A stretch of DNA of 64,000 nucleotides from Hormiphora californensis (Eukaryota; Ctenophora; Tentaculata; Cydippida; Pleurobrachiidae): assembly GCA_020137815.1 (NCBI GenBank), contig CM035356.1, forward strand, positions 2,911,563-2,975,562, in the 5' to 3' direction. Under the pieces are notes generated by a model, which saw only the letters and a list, made by a program, of their open reading frames with translations, searched no databases and was not told the DNA's origin. Of this stretch, positions 23,401 to 34,587 are shown piece after piece; positions within the stretch are counted from its first letter, which is position 1, and the number at the start of each line of letters is the position of its first letter. A program made the translations under genes and the position numbers.

Positions 23401-26400
23401 GTAGTGCTAGTGGTAGTTGATGGGGTTTCTGTGACTGGTGAAGTAGTGGTTGATGGAGTGGTTGTGCTGGTAGTGGTCGATGGAGTGGTAGTGCTAGTGG
23501 TGGTTGATGGAGTGGTTGTGCTTAATGTGGTTGTTACACCTTCGTTTGAACTTGTTGATGGAGTGGTTGTGCTGGTAGTGGTCGATGGAGTGGTTGTGCT
23601 AGTGGTGGTTGATGGGGTTTCTGTGACTGGAGAAGTAGTGGTTGATGGAGTGGTTGTGCTAGTGGTTGTTGATGGAGTGGTTGTACTGGTAGTGGTCGAT
23701 GGAGTGGTTGTGCTAGTGGTGGTTGATGGGGTTTCTGTGACTGGAGAAGTAGTGGTTGATGACGTGGTTGTGCTAGTGGTGGTTGATGGAGTGGTAGTGC
23801 TAGTGGTAGTTGATGGGGTTTCTGTGACTGGTGAAGTAGTGGTTGATGGAGTGGTTGTGCTAGTGGTGGTTGATGGAGTGGTAGTGCTAGTGGTAGTTGA
23901 TGGGGTTTCTGTGACTGGTGAAGTAGTGGTTGATGGACTGGTTGTGCTGGTAGTGGTCGATGGAGTGGTAGTGCTAGTGGTGGTTGATGGGGTTTCTGTG
24001 ACTGGTGAAGTAGTGGTTGATGGAGTGGTTGTGCTGGTGGTGGTTGATGGAGTGGTAGTGCTAGTGGTGGTTGATGGGGTTTCTGTGACTGGTGAAGTAG
24101 TGGTTGATGGAGTGGTTGTGCTGGTAGTAGTTGATGGAGTGGTAGTGCTAGTGGTAGTTGATGGAGTGGCTGTGCTAGTGGTAGTTGATGGGGTTTCTGT
24201 GACAGGTGAAGTAATGGTTGATGGAGTGGTTGTGCTGGTAGTGGTTGATGGAGTGGTAGTGCTAGTGGTGATTGATGGAGTGGTTGTGCTAGTGGTAGTT
24301 GATTGGGTTTCTGTGACTGGTGAAGTAGTGGTTGATGGAGTGGTTGTGCTGGTAGTGGTCGATGGAGTGGTAGTGCTAGTGGTGGTTGATGGAGTGGTTG
24401 TGCTTAATGTGGTTGTTACACCTTCGTTTGAACTTGTTGATGGAGTGGTTGTGCTGGTAGTGGTCGATGGAGTGGTTGTGCTAGCGGTGGTTGATGGGGT
24501 TTCTGTGACTGGAGAAGTAGTGGTTGATGGAGTGGTTGTGCTGGTAGTGGTCGATGGAGTGGTAGTGCTAGTGGTAGTTGATGGGGTTTCTGTGACTGGT
24601 GAAGTAGTGGTTGATGGAGTGGTTGTGCTGGTAGTGGTTGATGGAGTGGTTGTGCTAGTGGTAGTTGATGGAGTGGTAGTGCTAGTGGTAGTTGATGGGG
24701 TTTCTGTGACTGGTGAAGTAGTGGTTGATGGAGTGGTTGTGCTGGTAGTGGTTGATGGAGTGGTAGTGCTAGTGGTGGTTGATGGGGTTTCTGTGACTGG
24801 TGAAGTAGTGGTTGATGGAGTGGTTGTGCTGGTGGTGGTTGATGGAGTGGTAGTGCTAGTGGTGGTTGATGGGGTTTCTGTGACTGGTGAAGTAGTGGTT
24901 GATGGAGTGGTTGTGCTGGTAGTAGTTGATGGAGTGGTAGTGCTAGTGGTAGTTGATGGGGTTTCTGTGACTGGTGAAGTAGTGGTTGATGGAGTGGTTG
25001 TGCTGGTAGTGGTTGATGGAGTGGTTGTGCTAGTGGTAGTTGATGGAGTGGTAGTGCTAGTGGTAGTTGATGGGGTTTCTGTGACTGGTGAAGTAGTGGT
25101 TGATGGAGTGGTTGTGCTGGTAGTGGTTGATGGAGTGGTAGTGCTAGTGGTGGTTGATGGGGTTTCTGTGACTGGTGAAGTAGTGGTTGATGGAGTGGTT
25201 GTGCTGGTGGTGGTTGATGGAGTGGTAGTGCTTGTGGTGGTTGATGGGGTTTCTGTGACTGGTGAAGTAGTGGTTGATGGAGTGGTTGTGCTGGTAGTGG
25301 TTGATGGAGTGGTAGTGCTAGTGGTGGTTGATGGAGTGGTTGTGCTAGTGGTAGTTGATGGGGTTTCTGTGACTGGTGAAGTAGTGGTTGATGGAGTGGT
25401 TGTGCTGGTAGTGGTCGATGGAGTGGTAGTGCTAGTGGTGGTTGATGGAGTGGTTGTGCTTAATGTGGTTGTTACACCTTCGTTTGAACTTGTTGATGGA
25501 GTGGTTGTGCTGGTAGTGGTCGATGGAGTGGTTGTGCTAGTGGTGGTTGATGGGGTTTCTGTGACTGGAGAAGTAGTGGTTGATGGAGTGGTTGTGCTAG
25601 TGGTTGTTGATGGAGTGGTTGTACTGGTAGTGGTCGATGGAGTGGTTGTGCTAGTGGTGGTTGATGGGGTTTCTGTGACTGGAGAAGTAGTGGTTGATGG
25701 AGTGGTTGTGCTAGTGGTGGTTGATGGAGTGGTAGTGCTAGTGGTAGTTGATGGGGTTTCTGTGACTGGTGAAGTAGTGGTTGATGGAGTGGTTGTGCTG
25801 GTAGTGGTTGATGGAGTGGTTGTGCTAGTGGTAGTTGATGGAGTGGTAGTGCTAGTGGTAGTTGATGGGGTTTCTGTGACTGGAGAAGTAGTGGTTGATG
25901 GAGTGGTTGTGCTGGTAGTGGTTAATGGAGTGGTAGTGCTAGTGGTGGTTGATGGGGTTTCTGTGACTGGTGAAGTAGTGGTTGATGGAGTGGTTGTGCT
26001 AGTGGTGGTTGATGGAGTGGTTGTGCTAGTAGTAGTAGATGGGGTTTCTGTGACTGGTGAAGTAGTGGTTGATGGAGTGGTTGTGCTGGTAGTGGTTGAT
26101 GGATTGGTAGTGCTAGTGGTGGTTGATGGAGTGGTTGTGCTAGTGGTGGTTGATGGGGTTTCTGTGACTGGTGAAGTAGTGGTTGATGGAGTGGTTGTTG
26201 TGGTTGATGGAGTTGTGGTTGTTGGAGTGGTGGTTGTGGTTGATGGAGTTGTGGTTGTAATGTCATTGTGACTGGTTGTTACTGGAGTGGTTGTGCTGGG
26301 TGTAGTGGTTGAAGAAGTAGTGGAGGGAGTTTCTGTGACTGGTGAAGTAGTGGTTGATGGAGTGGTTGTGCCGGTAGTGGTTGATGGAGTGGTTGTGCTG

Positions 26401-29400
26401 GTAGTGGTTGATGGAGTGGTTGTGCTGGTAGTGGTTGATGGAGTGGTAGTGCTAGTGGTAGTTGATGGGGTTTCTGTAACTGGTGAAGTAGTGGTTGATG
26501 GCGTGGTTGTGCTGGTAGTGGTTGATGTAGTGGCAGTGCTAGTGGTGGTTGATGGAGTGGTAGTGCTAGTGGTGGTTGATGGGGTTTCTGTGACTGGTGA
26601 AGTAGTGGTTGATGGGGTGGTTGTGCTAGTGGTGGTTGATGGAGTGGTAGTGCTAGTGGTGGTTGATGGCGTTTCTGTGACTGGTGAAGTAGTGGTTGAT
26701 GGAGTGGTGGTTGTGACTGGTGAAGTAGTGGTTGATGGAGTGGTAGTGCTAGTAGTGGTTGATGGGGTGGTAGTGCTAGTTGTGGTCGATGGAGTGGTAG
26801 TTGATTGAGTTGTGGTTGTAATGTCATTGTGACTGGTTGTTATTGGAGTGGTTGTGCTGGGTGTAGTGGTTGAAGAAGTAGTGGAGGGAGTTTCAGTGAC
26901 TGGTGAAGTAGTGGTTGATGGAGTGGTTGTGCTAGTTGTGGTTGATGGAGTGGTAGTGCTAGTGGTGGTTGATGGAGTGGTAGTGCTAGTGGTGGTTGTG
27001 GTTGAAGAAGTAGTGGAGGGAGTTCTAGTGACTGGTGAAGTAGTGGAGGGAGTGGTTGTGCTAGTGGTAGTTGATTGAGTTGTGATTGTCGTTGATGGAG
27101 TGGTCGTGACTGGAACAGTAGTTGAGGTTGGACTTGTTGGTGTTGTCTTTTCCTCGGTTTCTTCGACACATATCTGTAGCTTTGGCCGATGTGTTGACTC
27201 TTTACTTTCCATTGACGAGAATTGGAGGGTAATTCCAGTCATACGTTTCTCCTTATCCATGAAGGATGCCAATAGAATTCCTTGTGATGACCTACCAAGT
27301 ATCAAGGTTTGTATTAGAATCAGCCAACAAAATTATACTTTTAAAGTTTCATTGTTGGTTCTCTTACCCTCATAATATTCGTACAATACCTGATGCACGA
27401 CTCGTATTGTACCTGTCTCGCGGTGTGCCAGACCCCCTGTGTCTCAGATGGGGTCGCGGCGCCAGACAGTATTATACCTGTTGAGATTCTGCTGTGGAAT
27501 TGTAAAAGTGTAATAACCGAGAAGTTCACCCTCACTAATTTCCATCTCATCCAGAGGGTTGTCATAGTGCGTAGATGTCATATGTTTTGCCCAATTATCC
27601 TGAGAGAGGGAGAGATTACAATCGAGTTAGTTTCACTTTGATGCGGCTACGATCCTATGTGACCGCTCTCTTGGAGTCGGATAGATTATGATTATCAGAT
27701 AATGAGAATTCTCGAGGGTGATTCATGTCGAGTGTAACATCATGTCTCTTGCTATCTGCAGGCTATACTTACATAAGCATGAGGGTTTTTAGCGTCCCAT
27801 TCCGAAGGTATTGGATAAACCTGAAAGAAATCATTGTTTGGTCAATTAAGGGTTTGGTAGCTTAGTGGTATAGCTTCGAGCATGTATCTCTGAAGTTCCC
27901 TGGTTCAATTTTCGGTCAAACCCAGTACCCACCCATACCTGCACTTGGCGACGGGTAATGAACGGTGTTTCGTTCCGATTCTTTCGTGCGCCAAAGTTCT
28001 CCAAAAACAAGACCAAAGCACCATCATCCACAATCTTTGGTTCGTTAAAATCCTGAAAAATTTATGGAATAGGGAACAGTGTCAAATACAGGAGAGAAAA
28101 CATTTTCAGTAAACATGTTATCAAATGTGTGTTCACTGTGCATTGTGCAAAGTATGTACAATTACAAACCTTGAGAGCTGTGTCAAAGTCGAATTTGATG
28201 AAAGATCGAATTGCCTTCGTATGATTCTTTACTGCTGCAGATCCGGTGTTTCCGACCTCTAGATACCGTTCCATGTCATGCCTGTTATCAGGGTACCTCG
28301 CAATGGCATAGGTATCTTCCAAGACAGGAACACTAACCAACTCTCCAGTCTCACATGTTTTCTCGGGTTCAAGTAGCTCTAGAGATAATATATCAAGGTT
28401 GGGTTTATGGGTGTAAAAATTGGAGGATGGGATTCTGAAATCAGTCTGCCGGCTCTCAATCTGGATGAGAGCGACGTGAGATATGGACAGTCTGTGTAGC
28501 ATGGCAACTGTTGTGTGATTTGTGCTAGTAGGCATATGTGATTTATGTCTCAAGTAACGTACCGTAGCACACTTGAACGCCCCCAAAGTGCTCTCCTTTA
28601 GCGATATCGTTTGGATGCTCCTGGTATTCCTCAGAATCCTTGCTGTAAAATGCCAGAGCCCTCTCAGAGCCACTACCGTCTGAAGTACAAGAGTTTCATA
28701 CACTGCACTTTGAAGGTAGAGTTGGTATAACTTTGGTTACGAAGTCACCCCTATTAGTAATAGCTGCTATTACGCTCGCGTTGAGGGGTAATTTCGTTAC
28801 CAAGGTATAACTATAGTTTTTTACAGATCACATAATATACTTTCATATCTTGAATGTTGCACCTACCAAAGAAGTATCCCTTGCTGACACCGTGGCTAAT
28901 AGCTGCCAGGTCTCCCTTAATGTTAACCCTCTGGTAACGAGAATTATAATTTATCTTGTCGTAGAGAACAGTAAGAGATGTGTTGAAGGATGTGAGATCA
29001 TCTGATGATATGGAATCCTCTCCCCAGGGGTTAGCATTGGTAACCGAAGATTCATCCCACTCCTGTGTGGATTTATGAAATTATAAATCGGACAACTCAC
29101 TGGCTGTGGTTAGGCCGGAAGTAAGACTCCTTGGAGCGTTTGAGGCGATATGCTTTGCATCTAGTCCGAATCGCAGCACTAACAAACAAACAAACAATTC
29201 ACTAGCTGAGTCGTTAAATTTGAAACTCCTCTAAAGTGATTCATTAAATTGCATAATGATCTAGTCTCTAGATTGATTGTTCCCATACCTTTCCAATACC
29301 ATGAACGTTGAATCTCTCAGCGGTTGTAACATCATGTGAACCGTCCAGAATTCGGAGAAACATAAAAAGATGGGCGATCTTTACCTTGGTGTCACTTTTC

Positions 29401-32400
29401 TTTAGCAGTGACTGCAACCTGGCAGAATAAGTCATCGGTCAAGGTCACCTATCACTTGACTCAACCCATTACAATGACGCCGACGACAGACGGATAGGAC
29501 GGTACCGTTTGAGCCAGGCATCACGAAAGTGATTTGCAGTGCGAGGTACAGTAGAGTGTTGGGTTTTGAAATCATGTTTTTGGCATAGCAATGACTAGAC
29601 GTATTTTTTCACGCTGATTCCGAATCTGTCATCAGATTTGATCTACGATAACGTCATCCCTTTCCGCGGTCCTTTTAAAGGAACTTCTATTGCGCTGCGT
29701 TTAGTGCTGACACTATATCACGTGCGCACAACTCGGGATGTGTGAGAGCCCCGTTACAGTCAAGATTGATCGGGACATAGCCGACTATTATACCAATAGT
29801 TTGAGCTATATATAAAATTTCCGTTTCAATTGCCTTTTCCGGACTGTAAAAATGATCCAAGAGAGTGAAATGGGCAATTAAGCCCACACAATTTCCTGAA
29901 ACTGAACCTGGGATCAAGATCTAATAAACCGGATGTCTTCCAGTTGGGCTATTACAAATCCGTTGGGTAAGTAGGATGTACCCAATCTTAATCACTTTGA
30001 GCCGGGGCTATATGTCTCAAACACGTGACATACCACGTGTTATGAGATCGGGATTTGTAGTTGCACTGTTTGCTCGAGAAGTTATTCACAGTTTGACAAC
30101 CTCTATGACGTTTGGAACTTTTAACGATTTCATTGGGTGCGACAGGATTGACCCATTGCAGCCACATCTTGTAATAACCAAGCGGAACGCTCTTGCCCAT
30201 TACCTTGCTGTTTTGACTGAGGATCAGCTCGCCTCAGGAAATAATCGAGTGCCAACTGCCAATGCTCTTACCCAGACTGCACATGTTGTTTTGGAGCTTT
30301 TTTCAAACAACGGTGCAACTACCGTGACAGAGAAATCCATTAAAAAGTAAGGGGGAACATGGTGTCTGATCGAAATCCGAGCGCTACCAGTAAACCGGAG
30401 TGACAGGAAATTCCATAAACCTAAACTGAATTTTAAGGCAGAATCACTTTTTGACCTTACTATCCTCAAGAAGGTATGTGACAACATTAACATTAATATA
30501 TGTTTAGTAAAAACTAATTAAAATCAGCTGACAGGAAAGCGACACGTTTCATATACTTGAACTTCGTCACATAAATAATACGACTAACGTCTGTTTTCTC
30601 TAGGACCGTGCTGAGTTCTCTGGCCAGTGGACGTTTTTATCTGACACGGGAAAGGTCTGCCTGGTTCATGAGCCCCCAATTGTCCGAGGAGAGGATTTGG
30701 AACAGTACATCACAAATCCTCTGGTTACTACAGTTCCGTGCCACACACAACATGTGGAACGGAACGTGGCCCTCACCTCAATGTGTGTTGGTCGAGTAAC
30801 CGGGCACATGAACCAGGTAGGTATGGCCCTGTCCGTTAAGAGGCAACGTGAGGAGCATCCGGGAAAAATTCGAGCGAGAAAACTTCAATGTCAAATGGAG
30901 CAACTTGCATCTCAGGGACTTTGAATTTTGATTGATTGGTTGAATGTTACTCGGTTGTTTTATGGGACAATTAACATTATTTTAAAAGCCTTATTTTGCC
31001 AAATATTATTTACCCTGAATCAGGTGAAATTAACTTTAATGTTTCAATCTAGCTTCTGTGAAGTGTGAAGTTTAACTATGAGCTGCTAGTTTAAATTTCC
31101 ATTTGATTGTTTCAAAAAATAAAGAAATTGATTTTAGTATAATATCAGCTGCAGCACTCACCGGTACTCTGTACTACCAAGCTTAAAAGTTTCCCCATCT
31201 CGAGTTATGTGCTTGCGTGTAAGATCGAGAGCGCAGCTAATTAGCGAGAGATCACGTGATATAGTGCCAGCACTAAAACGCAGCGCAATAGAAGTTCCTT
31301 TAAAAGGACCGCGGAAAGGGATGACGTTATCGTAGATCAAATCTGATGACAGATTCGGAATCAGCGTGAAAAAATACGTCTAGTCATTGCTATGCCAAAA
31401 AAATGATTTCAAAACCCAACACTCTAAGGTACAGTAAAACCAACCAACCAACAATTTCCCTGTGTACGGGATACAACTGAAAGTGGGAATATCCGTACCT
31501 CGAACTACCAGTGCAGCACAAGAGGCAGCTTGGTAACGAAATTACCCCTACCTTGCCTTACTACAAATCAGATTCCTCCTATGAGGGGTTATTTCGTTAC
31601 CAACAAGAGGTGCCCAAAACTTGAGTCGCTTGACACTGTGTCAGAAAGTATGAACAATTGAACCCAAAACTAACCAGGTGTAATCATAGTCTACAACAAA
31701 GGAGTTGTGTGGTGATCCCCCGAGGGCCAGCTCAGGATCATAGTTTCCAACCGGGGAGGGTTTTAATGTTGCATCTTTTTTGATCGGCAGCCAGTGCTCC
31801 ATATAACCTGGTGAGGGGGTCGTTAACACACCGCTTTTAGTGTGAATCTGGTACCCCAATTAAGGGAATGAAAGGGACTAGGAAATTCCTAGTGGGAAGT
31901 CCTTGATATAGATACTCCCCTTTATCTGCATCTTACCGGGCGGGCACTTGATGTCTCCATTGATGGTGTTTGAACTAGTGGTTGACATCATCGTTGTAGT
32001 TGGAGATGGTGTGGTTGTGCTAGTACTGGGTGTCTGGGTGACTGGTGACGTTGTGCTGGGAGTCTGGGTGACTGGCGAAGTTGTACTGGGGATCTGGGTG
32101 ACTGGCGAAGTTGTACTGGAGGTAGTTGATGGAGTGGTTGTACTGGGGGTTGATGGAGTGGTTGTACTGGGGGTAGTTGATGGAGTGGTAGTGCTAGTGG
32201 TAGTTGATGGAGTGGTTGTACTGGGGGTGGTTGATGGAGTGGTTGTGCTTGGGGTAGTTGATGGAGTGGTTGTGCTTGGTTTGGTAGTTGAGGGCGTCCG
32301 TGTGACTGTAGTGGTAGGTGTACGGGTTGAGGGTGTTGTGCTTTGAGAACAGTACATGGCGCTTAGTTTAGAGGTATCCTTTGAGATCTTCAGGAGGTGA

Positions 32401-34202
32401 CCGTTAACCTTTTCATTCACCGCTGCCAGCATAAGGCCATGCTGCATCTTGGATACTCTCTCTGAGAATAGTTGGACATTAGTTTTGATGTAGATGGGTT
32501 GTTATGATCGGCACACGGTTCAGTACCAGTATGATATAATATGGGCACGTGCATTGTCTTGCGTGTCATTTGATAGTTTAGATTCTAATTACCTGTTTTG
32601 ATGTCTAGTTTCTTGACAATTCGGCCGTCTACCGCTGAGTAACTGAAGCTTCCCTCAACGTTTGGATACCTGAGATAGAATTTGAGATAATGGAATAAAA
32701 CAAGAGACAAGAATCTAGATATTCAGCTTATTGCAGCATGACGGAACGACGTGTTTTTAGCATGTCCAACACTACCTGTCAGTTTTAAGATCATCTCCCA
32801 TCCACTTATCCCAAGGATAGTTCTCATTGACATTGCTGGCGTCCCATTCTCTCCGTACTATGTATGCGGACACCTTCCGGGGCACAATCTCCTCGTCTCG
32901 GGCTATAGCGATCTCTGAACGGACTGTGCCGACCACGGGTATCTAGACGGGTGGGAGTTGATTAGGAGGGATTTAGAGGGGTGGATGGAAGGGTAAAATG
33001 AGCTTAGCTGTTACCGCTGCAGATCAGTTACAACTTTCAAACAGTTACAAACCTGAAGACAGATGTGGTTTATCTGTTCTCCCTCTGGTAGATCCAGTAA
33101 GATAAGGGACCTGTAGGGGCCATTGAGACCCTCAGTTCGGCCCAGGTACAAGAACGGCTCCTGGCTATGATCCGCCACGTCGTTAGTATAGTAGGTGGAG
33201 TTGATGATAGGGATGCTGGTTATTTGTTGAGCTAGGGGGAGAGAGAGAGAGAGATTTAGTATTCTTAAAATCCTCCCTTATATAAAGTTCAGTTTTCAAA
33301 CAATAAAACATACTTCACTCATACCTGGATCAGGGCATTCGCACTTGTCAATAATGTTGAGTGGAGTGGTAGTCGGGGACGTCGTAGTGCTCTGCCATGT
33401 CGTAGATGTTTGAGTCGTCGGAGAAGTGGTTGAGGAGGGAGTTGAGGGAGTTGTGGTTGATGGAGTTGTGGTTGTAATGTCATTGCGACTGGTTGTTACT
33501 GGAGTGGTTGTGCTGGGTGTAGTGGTTGAAGAAGTAGTGGAGGGAGTGTTAGTGACTGGTGAAGTAGTGGTTGTGCTAGTGGTTGCGGTAGTAGTAACAG
33601 GCGTTGTTGTAGTAACTACAATAGGAGTAGTTGTACTTTTAATTGCTGAAAAAAAGAAGTCAAATCGTTATTTAACAAGTTATTACATTTCTTAATTACT
33701 CGATTAATTACTCGATTAATTATTTATAGTATGCTACTCACTCGTGGGCGTCGTACTAGGTGTAGTTGTGACAGGTGTTGTTGTTGTTGTAGACATCTTT
33801 GTCGTGCTTGTCGTCCAGGGGGTAGTGGCTAAAAACGAAAATTTGTATCTCAAATTTTGCATCCGTTACTTTGGTAACCAACGTGGTTACATGGTGTAAC
33901 TCTGGTGATAATTCACCATATCATCGAGTCATGATCACTTACTTGTTTTCTCACAGCTCTCCTCACATTTTCCATTGTTCAGGAAAAGCTCATCGGGGCA
34001 GCGACACTGCTCTACACACCTGTCACTGGGCAACATACAGGTGGAGTTGGAACAGTCGTTCTCTGGACAAACCGGACCACAGGGATCGTAGACAAAGGGT
34101 GGCTTACAGCACAGATCTAGGGGTAACATGTTTACAATACTGTCTGTCTGTCTGTCTGTCTGGCTGGCTGTCTGTCTGTATATCTGTCTGTCTGTCTGTA
34201 TC

Positions 34203-34271
<69 letters not shown>

Positions 34272-34272
34272 A

Positions 34273-34339
<67 letters not shown>

Positions 34340-34340
34340 A

Positions 34341-34383
<43 letters not shown>

Positions 34384-34390
34384 TTGTATA

Positions 34391-34431
<41 letters not shown>

Positions 34432-34442
34432 ATGTCTGTCTT

Positions 34443-34479
<37 letters not shown>

Positions 34480-34552
34480 TTGTATATCTGTCTGTCTGTA
34501 TATTTGTCTGTATATCTGCCTGTCTGTCTGTCTGTCTGTCTGTATATCTGCC

Positions 34553-34587
<35 letters not shown>

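Larger units (their letters stand above)
27478..33231 (-). other. Mucin: three DNRLRE/CBM96-like beta-sandwich repeats (exons 31-42)
   Basis: Repeat 1: 33231-33053, 32942-32776, 32669-32593 and the start of 32461-~31905 ([42 protein letters not shown]). A 45-codon PTS strip lies between repeats 1 and 2. Repeat 2: 31847-31675, 29418-29289, 29062-28867 and 28679-28563 ([47 protein letters not shown]). Repeat 3: 28378-28170, 28052-27939, 27820-27773, 27599-27478, then the start of the giant exon ([49 protein letters not shown]). Each has a DTY-type first strand, an RS.L/I.FDL strand, a W(D)xxxV mid-motif and a closing PKL-type strand, the pattern I associate with DNRLRE/CBM96 domains of microbial surface and polysaccharide-binding proteins. 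The family call is by motif memory, not a search. Confidence 0.62.

Noticed and set aside
11743-26271. Two long plus-strand open frames (about 520 and 4,321 codons) reading [10 protein letters not shown] repeats
   Set aside because: They are the antisense of the mucin PTS exon. The 27-bp unit happens to be stop-free on the other strand. The minus strand alone joins in phase to globular domains on both sides.
25922-27169. Minus-strand frames rich in LHQPPLAQP
   Set aside because: Alternative-frame translations of the same PTS repeat, ending where the repeat pattern changes.
29687-29917. 76-codon minus-strand frame at the left end of the hAT-like element
   Set aside because: Overlaps the terminal inverted repeat, has no recognisable motif, and lies opposite to the element's gene.
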